Source: Diplonema papillatum
Taxonomy: Eukaryota; Euglenozoa; Diplonemea; Diplonemida; Diplonemidae
DNA length: 64,000 nucleotides
Reading direction: 5' to 3'
Assembly: GCA_030068145.1 (NCBI GenBank)
Contig: JAPJBO010000116.1
Span: 124,001-188,000, forward strand
The position numbers and the translations under genes were made by a program. The notes below the pieces were generated by a model. The model was not told the origin of the DNA. It ran no database searches and saw only the letters and a list, made by a program, of their open reading frames with translations. Shown one piece after another: positions 10,079-20,899 of the stretch. The number at the start of each line of letters is the position of its first letter. Positions within the stretch are counted from its first letter, which is position 1.

Positions 10079-13000
10079 TCAGCTACCGAAGGTGTAAGCT
10101 GCGTCTCTAGTTTCGACGACGTGCCACATGTACCAGGTTCCGATGGTTCTGTAGGGCCGCCACGGCTCGGCTATCCGTTGCATCTCCGCAGCGGATGGGA
10201 GGTACTGGACTTGTGTCTCGCTCCTGCCGTCGTGGGGTGATAGACTGTACAGCTTTTGGAACGCTTTCTGCACGGCGATGTCTCCGACGGGGAGGATGTC
10301 GCTGCGGCCGAGCTTGAACATCATGAACATGTGCGACGACCACTCGCCCATGCCCTTGATGGAGCACAGCTGCCGAAGGACTTCGTCGTCGGACATCTCG
10401 CTGAGGGAGTCGTCAGAGAGCTCGCCCGACGCGAACTTCTCGGCGACGTTGCGCACGTAGTCCGTCTTCCGCTTGGAAAGTCCAGCTTTTTCGAGTGCGG
10501 CGCGGTCGGTCGCGAGGATCTTCTCCGCAGAGATCTCGCCTCCGATGGCGGCGAGGACGCGCTGCTGGATGGCGGACGCCGCGTGGATGCTGATCTGCTG
10601 GAAGATGATCGACCGGATGAGCGACTTCAGCGCGGGGTCCTGGCCCAGCTGTCCGATCATCTCAAGCGGCGGCCCCACGGCAGCGATGACACCAGCTAGT
10701 AAGCTGTCGCGCTGCGTCAGCCACTCTAACGCCTGCATCGCGGTCTCCGCCGTCATCCGCCGCGGCGGCACCGGCAGCACAACCCCCGTCTTCTCCTCCA
10801 CCGCCCGTCCAGGACCCGATCCTGCCTTCTCCTCCATCCCTCGTCCAGGACCCGATCCTGCCTTCTCCTCCATCCCTCGTCCAGGACCCGATCCTGCCTT
10901 CTCCTCCATCCCTCGTCCAGGACGCGCTCCTGCCTTCTCCTCCATCCCTCGTCCAGGACGCGCCCCCGCCGAAGACTCCGACGACGAGCTCCGCTTCCTC
11001 TTCCCCCGCCGCCCCGCGCCCTTCGCCGCCGGCTTCTTCGCCGCCGGCGCCGCGGCGGCCGCGGCGCCCGGCCGCTTTTTCGCCGTTTTCTTCGCAGGAG
11101 GCTTCTTGGCGCCGGCGGCCGGCTCGCGAGGCTTCGCGGCGGGGCGCGTCGTCCTCGTCGGGGTGGCCGGTTCCTTCGCGCCGTCGTCGGCTTCCCCGGC
11201 GACGTTCCGCTTGAACTCGGACGCGACGCGTCCGGTGACCTTAGACAGGTCCGGGGTGGGCCTCGGCACGGGGTCCTGGGAGGGTGCTGGTGCTCCCGTT
11301 GCGGCTGGCTTCGCGGGTTTGGCGGCGGCGGGCGGCGCCGTCTTCGTCAGCGCGGACACAGACGCCTCGACCGCTCTCTCGTGGAACAGGCGGCTGAGCG
11401 GGTCGATGTACTGCCGGAAGAACGCGCCGCAGAGCCGGATGTTTGCGGCCTCGGCCTCCTCGACGGTGTTCTCGGCGTAGATCACCGTTAATACGAGGGT
11501 TTTCGCCTCCTGCCCGGGGCGGTCCACCCTGCCTTTCATCTGCTCTATCAGATCGCCCGGCTGCGGGCGACAGACCACAGCGGAAGCTCTGTCTTGGAGG
11601 TTCAGCCCGTGCGCGCCCCTTTGCGTCGTGACGCACAACGGCTTCGCTTCAGGTTGTTGGTCGGGGCCCCGCTTCTTCCTCGCGTCGTTATCGTCCGCCA
11701 GCGAAACCCCGTCGCAGCTTGCGATCAGCCGGCGCGACTCGGCTTCGGAGTTGGCGAAGACGAGGGGTCGCCGGCCGAGCTGCCGCATCGCGGCGCACTC
11801 AGTCCCGAAAGCGGCGAGCATGCTGGTAGGCTCCCAGTGCTGGCGGAGCACGGCCTTCAGGTCGCCGTACACTTGCCGCGCGTCTTTGTGCCCCCTGGCG
11901 GCAGCGGCCAGGCTGGCGTCGTACACAGCGCGTGCCTCGGGCGTCAAAGGGACGGGGAGGTACCTGATTTTTAGAGTTAAAGTTCGCTTGAAATTCCGGG
12001 GGTTTAGGGTCTCCGTGTGACCGTTCATGAATGGGTTCTCTTAGAGCAAGAAAAGGCTATGTGGTTACGGGTTGTATATTTAGTGCACGCTTTCGTTATG
12101 GGTCATGGCTAGCCATGTCCGGGACTGTTTGTGTGTAGTCTTGGACGGGGAGGCACCTGATTTTTAGAGTGAGGTCTTCTTCAGGTGACCGTCGTCGGAA
12201 GGGAGTATGCGTAAAGGGGGGGGTCGAATACCAACAGGAATTTGACACGCGCCTGGCTGTCAAAAAAACACTGCCATCATTTGACCCGGTTACTGTTCGC
12301 CCCATCGTGCCTCCCTGGAGCCTTTTTTAGTATTCGACCATTCGAATATAACGGGTTTGCGGGGTTTGCGGGTGACCTTCGTCGAATGGGTTCTTTTAAA
12401 GCTAATACGTACTGAGTGGGTTCGGAGGGGCATGCATGGCTTCTTTCGTGAGCTCTTTGTTTGCTTGCGTTGACAAGTCAGGTTCGTAACAATTTGTGAC
12501 CGACACCAAGATATCACCGGGTTAGGAGAGTCTTTTTGCACAGAATTTTTCTTGAACTCTACAGTATGGGAAGATATCGTTACAAGAAGTAAGCTCACCT
12601 GATTTGCCACGTGCGGACCCTTTGTGGAAGGTAGCAGATGACGTGTTCGGCGAGGAGGGTGGGCAGGTACGGCTCGGTGCGGGGGAGGGCTGAGCGGAGC
12701 ATGCGGATCATGTAGAACAGCTTCGTCATCCGCGAGCGGAAGAACGTCGCCGACAGCATGAGCACCCCGCAACGGGACGCCGACACCTGCCGCCAAGCCT
12801 CCATCGTGTGCAGAGCTGAGTCGTTCTGCACCGACAGGCACTCGTCGATGACCACGAGGTCCCACCCGGGCTGCTTGACGAACGGCTTGTCCCTCACGCG
12901 GCCCAGCGTCGAGACGACGATGGTGTTCGCGTCGATCTTGGTCGTGTCCGCCGCCGGGTCCACCTTCCTCCCCCTCCGCATGCTCCGGTGGGCCGTCGGC

Positions 13001-16000
13001 CGCTGCCCGCTGTTGCTGATGCCGCGGGAGATGAGATACCCGGTGTGCTGCTGCGCGACGACGTGGAGCCCCGAGGTGTGCAGCAGGGCCTGCTGCACCC
13101 ACTCTCCGATGAGGTCGTTGTTCGGGACCAGCACCAGAAACCCGTGCCTCCGCAGCCCTCGGTCCTCCAGCCACCGCGATACCGCCAGGCACGTCGCAAG
13201 CGCCGTGAGCGTCTTCCCCGCGCCCACCGCCGACGCGTCGGCAAACCCGCGTTTCCCTTCGGCGACTCCCCGCAGGACTCGGTCGACGCCTTCCGCTTGG
13301 TGCGGCCAGAGTGCGGTCGTCGCTTCCGGCACTTCGTCTCGCCCGGCCTTCGGCGGGTCTCGCCCTCCTTCTTCCTCCCCGCCTTCGAAACTGAACAGGC
13401 TCACCGCTTCGTCCGCCGATCCTTCCTCGAAGCTGAACTGTCCTTCGTCGTCGTCGTCGTCGACGTCGTCGACGTCGGCGGACGCTCTTGCTGCCTCCGC
13501 CGCTGCCGCCGGCGCCCCCCGCAGCAGCCGCGCCAGCAGCGGCTGCGCGGTCCCCGCAGCCGGCGCGCAGCCCCGCTCCGCCGCGGCGGACGCGCTCGAT
13601 TGCTGCCGGGAGCTTCGCTGGGAACTCTGGGTGTCAGCCGTCGACCCGTACTCGTGGGTTCGCCCTTCTTCTTGCGCTTCTTGTCGGTGATGTTCTTGTT
13701 GTTGTTGCTCTTGTACTTGTTGTTGCCGATGCTCTTGTTGATGCTGTTGGTCTTGTCCTTGTGCTTGTCGTTGCTGTTGCTGTTGTTGTTGTTGCTGTTG
13801 GTCTTGTCCTTGTGTGTGCTGTTGCTGCTGTTGCCCTTGCGCTTGTTGCGGCAGTTGTTCGTCCATGGTAGTGAGAAACGCGATGCCGTCGTCGTAGGAC
13901 CCGAACGCGAGGACGTGCAGGACGCGCTGCAGGTGGACGAACTGCGCGCCGTTCTGCACCAGGGAGAAGGACAGGTCCGACTTCCGCCGGAGCACAGCCG
14001 GGTACAGCGCCTGCAGCGCGTGCAGCACCCGGAGCAGGACGCCCTCCGTCAGCTGCTGCAGGGCGTCTGCCGCGGCCTTGGTCCCGTCTCGGGCGCACCG
14101 CCTGACTTCGACGGTCTGGCCCTCCCTCGTGGCGAGCTTGATGACCATGTCTCGCCACACTGCGGTCGGAAGCGTCGATTGCTTCGCGATGTGGGTCCAT
14201 GCGTACACATCGTGCACACTCCACCCCGCCGCACTCCGGAAGGCCTCCGCCTGCGCTTCGAGCCCAGCCAACAGCTCGAGAATCGGCTGATCCCGGTCGA
14301 GATCCCGCTCCTCGACATACAGCGCCTGCCGCAGGGCCACTTCGAACCCGCTGGGCAACGGCACGTACCGACTCGGCTGGTTGCAAGGGACCAGCAACGC
14401 CGACGCGTCGAACGGTTTCACGGGCACGCCGCGGGCTAAAAACTGGTACGCGCAAGGCTCGTCCGCAGCGGGGTTCGCGCCGCTGCTGGCGGTGGCGGTG
14501 ACGGGGTCCTTTTTGACGATCCGGACGGTCGCCGTCTCCTCCCAGACCCAGCCGAAGCCAACGGGCGGCGTCGGGAGGCGGGTCTGCTTCTCTTTCCCGA
14601 CGGCGGTGAGGTACGCTGCCACTGCGTTCTTCTGCAAAACGGCGTCAGCGAGCCCGTGTCTGCCCGTCTGGTCCCCCACCTCCGCTGCGCCCGACACCTT
14701 CTGCACGAGGAACGGGTCCTTCGGCGACCCAGCCGTGGCCACGAAGCAAGCGGTCGGCTTGCCTTCCTTCGACAGGGCGGAAACCGCCTCCCGCGAGCCG
14801 AACAGCTGCAGAAACGCGGTGCGCGCCTCGAACTGCGTCGGCGGCCGGCCGCGGGGCTGCGGGGGCGCGCTGCCGGCCAGCGCGGAGGGGGAAGGGGCGG
14901 CGGCGGCTTCGATGCCGTGCCAGCCGGCTGTGCCGGTGATGTGTGGGACGGGCGGGCGGTGCGCTTCTACCACGGGCTGCGTGGCGGTGGACCCGTCGCT
15001 GGCGTGTTGCCACATGTTCGGTGCGCGGAGGGAAGAGCTGCCTTCCTCGTTCAACCCCCTGCCTCCGCTGGCCTCTTCGGCGACAGTTTGCGTTCGATTC
15101 AACGTGCCGTCCGATCTCATCTCATCATGGATAGAACTGCGGGACGGGTTGCTTGCAACCAAAGTGTTCAACCCCCTTCCTCCGCTGGTCTCTTCGACGA
15201 CACTTTGCGTTCGGTTCAACGTGCCATCCGATCTCGTCTCATCATGGATAGAACTGCGGGAAGGGTCGCCTCCCTCGTTCAACCCCCTTCCTCCGCTGGC
15301 ATCTTCGGCAACGGTTTGCGTCCGGTTCAACGCGCCATCCGGTCTCATCTCTTCATCGTGGACGGAGCTGCGGGAAGGGTTGCTTGCAACCAAAGTGTTC
15401 AACCCCCTTCCAGCAAACCCTCCTGCGACAGGTTGCGTCGCATTCGGCGCGCCATCCTGTCTCTCCTCATCCTGGGGAGAACTGCGGGCAGGGTTGCCTT
15501 CCTCTGCGCGAGGTGCAACCGAAGGGTTCGACCCCCTACCAGCCGACCCTCCTACGACAGGTTGCGTCGGGGAGTCTGCCTGCACACGGGGCTCGGCCGA
15601 AGCAGTCGCCGCGACCGCATCTCCGGCGGCGGTTTGCGCCGCGTTGGACCTGTTTTCAGCTGTCAGGACGCGCAGGCGGGCGGGGATCGGGTGTGCGTGG
15701 GCTTGCAGGAGCTGGATGATGCGGAGGATGTTCCGCTCGTGCACGGTCAGCCGCTGCCCGTCGAGCGCGGACGCCCAGGCGACTTGGGGCGCCGCCGCCG
15801 ACTCGTGGGTGAAGAGCTTCAGCTGGGCGGGTGTTACGTCCGTGTCGGCGTCCGGCTTGTCGGTGACGAACGACAGAAACCGGTAGGTCTCCTTCGCGGC
15901 GCCTTGGAGGGCCTGCTTCAGGGCGCGCGCGTTGACGCCGGAGCTGATGTGCCAGAACTCCTCGGCGAGGGACCGGAGCGAGTGCTGCGACGCGTCCGTC

Positions 16001-19000
16001 GGTACCCGGCGCAGCCCGGCCTGCAGGAACAGCAGGCTCGCCGGCTTGAGCTGCGTGTCCACAGCCGCGAGCTCCGTTTCGACGTTCAACACCGCATCCC
16101 GCGCCCGCCGCAGCGCCCGGAGCGCTCGGTCGCCGCCCCCCCCCGTCAGCAGCTCGTCCACGACGCCGCCCGCCGGACCTGTCTCCGCCGGCGCAGCCGG
16201 CAGGGGGCTGATGGCGCGCGCCCAGATGCCCGTTTTATTCAGCCCGGCCAGGTACTGCAGGAGGATCATTTTCTCGCCGCGAGTCACAGGGAAGGTCAGC
16301 AGCACCGACCGGATCGCGTTCCGGATGTCCGCAGAAGCCCGGTCGAGTGCGTGCGACGCGGGCGGAGAAGGCTCCAGCGTCAGCACCTGTTGTTTGTTGC
16401 GCTTTTGGAGGAAGAGAAGAGAGAGAGTGTGTGTGAAATGCACTGATGGGTAGCCTCCTGACGCGCAATGCAGCCCAGAAAGAGTGTGAAGCGTATGGAA
16501 TGCAATGACGGGTAACCTCCTGACGTGGAATGCAGTCCAGAAAGACAGTGATGTGTATGTGTGAACATGTGAAATGCACTGATGGGTAACATCCTGACGC
16601 GCAATGCAGCCCAGAAAGAGTGTGAAGCGTATGGAATGCAATGACGGGTAACCCCTGACGCGTAAAGCCCAGAGAGAGCGTGCACGTGTGAAATGCAATG
16701 ATCGGTAACCTCCTGACGCGGAATGCAGTCCAGAAAGAGTGTGAAGTGTATGGAATGCAATGACGGGTAAGCCCTGACGCGTAAAGCCCATGTGTGAACA
16801 TGTGAAATGCACTGATGGGTAATGACGCGTAATGCAGCCCAGAAAGAGTGTGAAGCGTATGGAATGCAATGACGGGTAACCCCTGACGCGTAAAGCCCAG
16901 AGAGAGTGTGTGTGTGTACGTGTGAAATGCAATGATGGTAACCTCCTGACGCGGAATACAGCCCAGAAAGAGTGTGAAGTGTATGGAATGCAATGACGGG
17001 TAAGCCTGACGCGGATAGCCCAGAGAGAGTGTGTGTGTGCACGCTCGGCGTTTTCTGACAGGGTCTGCTCAGCCTAGCTTTTTTATCTCTTTTTCAAAAC
17101 GACAGCAAGGCGGCGTCTACAAAATGGCTAAACGGAATCAGTGCTAGCTAGTACTTGCGCCCGATTACCAGATGACATCCTCGCATATCATTCAATGCGG
17201 GAACACACCTTGTTTTGGTTCTTCGAGCTTTCGCGGCGCAGCCACTTCCAGCCCCGCCACGGCCACAGGGCGGACGCGCCGTCGAAGGCCTGCAGCCGCA
17301 GCGCGGTCACCAGCACCCGCTTCTGCAGCTCGACCGGCAGTGAGAAGTCCTCGTCCACTTGGGCCACCAGCGCCAGCCCCGCGAGCTGCGGCAGCGACAG
17401 GTACGAGTCCGCAGCGTCCGGAAGTGCGCCTGCCGAGGCCCCGCTTTCCGGGATAGGCTGTCCACTTCTCTGGACCGCTTGACCCTTTTCCGCAGTCCCT
17501 TGACCACTTTCCGGGATAGGCCGACCACTTTCCGAGGTAGGCTGACTACTTTTCTGGACATCCTGACCCCTTTCCGCAGTCCCTTGACCATTTTCCGGGA
17601 TAGGTTGACCACTTTTCTGGACCTCCTGACCCCTTTCCGCAGTCCCTTGACCATTTTCCGCGGCCCGTTGCTCCGGCAGTTCGTCGACCCGCTCCGCCCC
17701 GGCATAGACGCTCGGCAGGCAGAACGGGCCGACGTCCTCCAAAGCCGAGATGAACAGCTTCCAGACCAGCATCCGCGTCGCACTCACTCTCTGGTACTGC
17801 AGCTCGGAAACGTGGCACGACACCCGCGGCCCGCGGGCGAGGCGCCGGACGGCGTACACCAAGGGCTCGACGCCGCACAGCGTCTTCCCGCGCCGGATCG
17901 ACTTCTGCAGGAGGGACGCCGGGTAAAGCACCGCTTGGCTGGCGTCGGAGATCCCCGAGTACAGGGGCCGCTTGGGCTTCGGCCCGTCGGAAGCGGGGGG
18001 ATTCGACTCCGCGGGTTGCTCAAGAACGGGTGGAGCATCGAGCGGCGAAGTGTGCACTGCCAGTGCGACTGTCGACGCGCCGGCTGCAATGGGGCGGGGA
18101 GCCCCGGGTTCGGCGGTCGGTGCTGCCGCCGGCGGCTCCGCTGGGGGTTGGGCGGAAGCGGGGGTATTCGATTCCGCGGGTTGCTCGGCATCGTGCGGAG
18201 CATCGAGCAGCGAAGTGTGCACTGCGAGAACGACTGTCGACGCGCCGGCTACAATGGGGCGGGCGGCCTCTCCTTCGCCGTCGGAGTGGTCGTCGGGCGT
18301 CACGAAGCCGCCGACGTGCACCTGCGCTTCCCGCTCACCGCCAAGCATCGCCCGGAACTTGTACGCCGCCGTTTCGCCGCCGACCCTGTCGGTCAGCACG
18401 GCCAACCAAGCTTTCGAGGTCTTCAGCACTCGTTTCGGCAGCGGCGAGATCCTCACGTCGAACGCGGGGCAGGCGGTCACCCGCACGAACCCTATGGGAA
18501 CCGCGTCCTGGCTGTGCATCAACACCGCGAGGGACTCGGCGGTCATCCACTTGTCGTTGAGCGCGAGAAGCATGCCGCAGGTGACCAGCCGAGGGGGCGT
18601 CTGTCTGCCGTAGTGCTCGCTGGCAACCAACGCCGCGTGGAGCTCCTCGCCGTTCTCGAACCTGCGGCCGACCCAGTCTTCAGGGACACCTGTGCGGGTG
18701 TGGAAATAGACGTAAGCTTGCTTGTTTTAGAGGGAAAGTTTCCTTGCAACTCCGGGGTTTTAAAATTCCCCCCCGGGTTGATATCCTATGTGCTCTAAGT
18801 GTCGTAAGAGTGGTGGTTACAAGAGGGTTTAGAGAGAAGGTTCGCTAGAAAATCCGGCTAATACAAAGTCTCCGGGTAGCCATCGTGAGGGCTCCTTCGT
18901 GGAAGGAATAGTGGAATATGCTCTTCCACGAAGCGATTATTGTGAATAGGTCTGAGCTCATTCGCCGCTCACCTACGCTTTCGAGGCTGTCTTCCGCACG

Positions 19001-19995
19001 AACCCTATGGGAACCGCGTCCTGACTGTGCATCAACACCGCGAGGGACTCAGCGGTCATCCACTTGTCGTTTGAGCGCGAGAAGCATGCCGCAGGTGATT
19101 GTCGTCGGATCGGCGGAACCTTATCTCCCTCAGAAGAATCCGACGGGACCCTTGGTTGTTGAGCCAGCCCCCGAGGCGATGAGGGCATTGGTGTTTCGGT
19201 CAGGGATCGAATTTGTCAATCCAGACAAGATAGACTCACCGCTACCCTGTGTGCACACGCTCAGGGGTTTCTTCTTGCTGCAGCTCTACTCCACTCCTGT
19301 GTCAATACCGCTGGTGGCCTTCTCTGCCGGAACCTTTCCTTCCGATATTGTTTCACGAAAGTGCGGAATGAGCTGAAGCCAGATGCGCAAGCCTAACAAC
19401 ATACACTTTTTCACTGGAGAAAAGCCGGGTTGGCTCGAATAGAAGCTATTCACATTGCATGTTCGTAGGACCTCCAGTCTCAAAAAAGAATACCTGGTCC
19501 CGTCACGCTCTCCGTGAACCCGCACGTGTTGACTACGAAAGGCGTCGGGAGGAAGTCAGAAGCTCGCATGCCCAGCCTGCTCCTGGCGCTCTCGCTGAGT
19601 CGGCTCGGGTCCTCTTCCCGGTATCCGAGGGGGACAGCCACCTTCCACTCGCTGTGCCAAGCCTTCACCAGGGCCTTGACGGTGGAGGCGTCGTCGTGCT
19701 TGAGGAAGGCTGTCGCCTGCTGCAGGTCGTCCCCCCGGTCGAGCGCCGCCATTGCGTCGGCGACGCGGTGGTGCGTCAGCAGCGGCGGCAGGGCCTCCGC
19801 CGCGATGACGCTGAAGCCGGAGCACACGTCCTTGCCGCCGAACACCGCCTTCTCGCCTTGCTGGATCCCGCTGTTCGCGACGTTGTTGACCGGCTGCCCC
19901 CGCGCGCTGAGGACGGCGAGGCCTTTCGCCCCTCCTTTCGTCAGGATCTCATACGCCGCGTCCGCCTTGCCTTGGCTTTTGCTCACGGCCGGCAT
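10079..19995 (-). CDS. Four-exon gene: SNF2-type helicase fused to AlkA/Mag-type DNA glycosylase
   Basis: Exons I infer: 19995-19494, 18716-17209, 16386-12599 and 11963-10079. Joined they give 7683 nt, an exact 2560-residue frame, with GT-AG introns and matching phases 1, 0 and 2. Residues 1-670 match no family I know. About 946-1120 is a tandem repeat of roughly 38 residues; 1511-1570 is Q/H-rich; about 1640-1675 is acidic. An SNF2 ATPase follows: motif I SAVGAGKT (about 1721), motif II VIDEC (about 1848), LSATFF, then in exon 4 HGLNLQ (about 2049) and GRVDRPGQ (about 2075). After a basic linker with 12-residue repeats (GRGMEEKAGSGP type), residues about 2336-2560 form a base-excision glycosylase with helix-hairpin-helix SIKGMGEWSSHMF and catalytic D2494 in PVGDIAV. 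It probably removes alkylated or modified bases in chromatin. The exon 3 start could instead be 16401. The first ATG lies just after CAACAG, a possible trans-splice acceptor. Confidence 0.8.
11964..12598 (-). other. Intron 3 of the helicase-glycosylase gene
   Basis: Donor GTGAGC at 12598 and acceptor ATCAG ending at 11964; phase 2, and splicing restores an arginine codon and the SNF2 frame. The 9-mer AAATCAGGT occurs at both exon-intron borders. The 3' end (11964-12110) is a copy of the dispersed motif GGAGACCCTAAACCCCCGGA...GCGAACTTTAACTCTAAAA. A second, decayed copy at 12145-12200 carries its own ATCAGGTGCCTCCCCGTCC, which resembles the true acceptor plus the first bases of exon 4. A third, more degenerate trace lies at about 12320-12400. 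Confidence 0.75.
16387..17208 (-). other. Intron 2 of the helicase-glycosylase gene, with tandem repeat
   Basis: Donor AAG|GTGTGT at 17208, phase 0. The acceptor is CAACAG ending at 16387, or CCAAAAG at 16402, which directly follows a CT-rich tract. About 16435-17045 is a tandem array of units of roughly 110 bp that include TGACGCGGAATGCAGCCCAG and AAGAGTGTGAAG. The array happens to stay open in the exon 3 frame, but its translation is a simple periodic repeat and it is not counted as coding here. Confidence 0.7.
16435..17045. repeat. Tandem minisatellite, units of about 110 bp
   Basis: Five to six imperfect units, each combining ATGCACTGATGGGTAACC, TGACGCG(G/C)AATGCAG, CCCAGAAAGAGTGTGAAG and GTATGGAATGCAATGACGGG. 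Short GT-rich stretches vary between units. It lies wholly inside intron 2. Confidence 0.8.
18717..19493 (-). other. Intron 1 of the helicase-glycosylase gene
   Basis: Donor CCAG|GTATTC at 19493 and acceptor AAGCAAG ending at 18717, phase 1. The 3' end (18721-18780) is again a copy of the dispersed motif (TAAAACCCCGGAG...ACTTTCCCTCTAAAAC). A second copy lies at about 18828-18905. At 18993-19098 the intron holds a 105-bp copy of exon 2 (18480-18582) with a one-base insertion, so it cannot be translated in frame. Confidence 0.7.
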
Positions 19996-19999
19996 TCTG

Positions 20000-20379
20000 T
20001 TGTGGTTAATTGAGAGCGTTCAACAAGATTGACAGTGCTGCCGGGTGCGGTGACATGATCATGAGCGACGATGCCAAAAGGGTTAGCCTGCACAATACAT
20101 TGAAGGGCAACCCGCAAGATTGTTAGTACTAAAAAGAAGGGAGGAAGTTGGCGCACAGCTGACAAGCACAGAGACGGCACACCTGGAGCCCAACGAGCAC
20201 GTCCGGGTGGTGCCGAATGCCCGTTGCCGGGGAAAAGTGTCTTGCGGCAACCGTTGGCAAGCGCGCACGAACGACAACCTCAGCATGCACCAGCGCAAGC
20301 CGCGCCCACCAGCATGCCAGGTCTGCTTTTTCTTGACCACCCCCCCTTTTTTTTCTTGAACAACAACTATTTTCCGAGG
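20000..20379. other. 5' flank of the helicase-glycosylase gene
   Basis: No gene recognised. About 20085-20135 (TGCACAATACATTGAAGGGC...TTGTTAGTACTAAAAA) recurs at 24355-24405, so part is a dispersed repeat. Confidence 0.4.
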
Positions 20380-20602
20380 TTTTTGGAGTGCAAGTTCGCT
20401 TAGGGGTCCGGGGTTTTATAGTCTCCGGGTGACCATTGTCGTAAAGGTTCCTTTAAGGTATAGTACGTAAGTGTGCGTATCGTATCTGCTGTAGTGGCAG
20501 TACGTGTACTTCTGCGTGTATCTTTGTTGCCTGATGCCGACTATTCGACTTGTTTTAGCGCGCGCTGTTATTTCCTATGTGGCTTGCCATTTCCATGGCT
20601 TG
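20380..20602 (+). repeat. Dispersed repeat A, partial third copy
   Basis: Matches 4612-4840 and 5449-5640: GAGTGCAAGTTCGCTTAGG, CCGGGGTTTTATAGTCTCCG, GTGCGTATCGTATCTGCTGT and GCCATTTCCATGGCT. It starts with the same conserved end (TTTTGGAG here for TTTTAGAG). Confidence 0.8.
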
Positions 20603-20702
20603 TGTGTATTTTTGGTTTGGCGAAAGCTTGAAACTCCGGGTCCTCACTCGGATGAGACTTTCGGGGGAATGTAGGACAGCATCCAGAGACTTCGCCTCGA
20701 CA

Positions 20703-20877
20703 GCAATACGGGGTGCGAGAGGAACTTCCGTTTCTAGTCCCTGGTATCCACGGTTGTTCGATCGGACAGTGCCCGTGATGCTACCACTGGATGGATTGTG
20801 GCTGAACGCCTAAGGCAGAACCCAGTGTAGCGGGAATGCGTGAGTTACCCAGGGCACATCGGACTTATCGGGCGTGT
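20703..20877 (+). rRNA. Partial LSU rRNA, 3' end fragment
   Basis: Begins in the sarcin-ricin loop region (GCGAGAGGAAC, degenerate) and continues CTAGTCCCTGGTATCCACGG, TTGTTCGATCGGACAGTGCC, CTACCACTGGATGGATTGTG and GCTGAACGCCTAAGG. The following GAGTTACCCAGGGCACATCG also occurs after the 30.7-kb fragment. Several positions have changed from that copy, so it is a decayed fragment. Confidence 0.8.
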
Positions 20878-20899
20878 GTCGGGTGTGGCCGACTAAGAG

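Noticed and set aside
12988-16446. Long plus-strand frames opposite exon 3 (483, 501 and 596 codons)
   Set aside because: They are GC-rich antisense shadows of the helicase gene with no motifs; the minus strand carries the SNF2 domain.
16403-16932. Coding extension of exon 3 to an upstream start
   Set aside because: The translation is only the tandem repeat. Joining to exon 2 at 17209 gives a better frame and normal splice sites.
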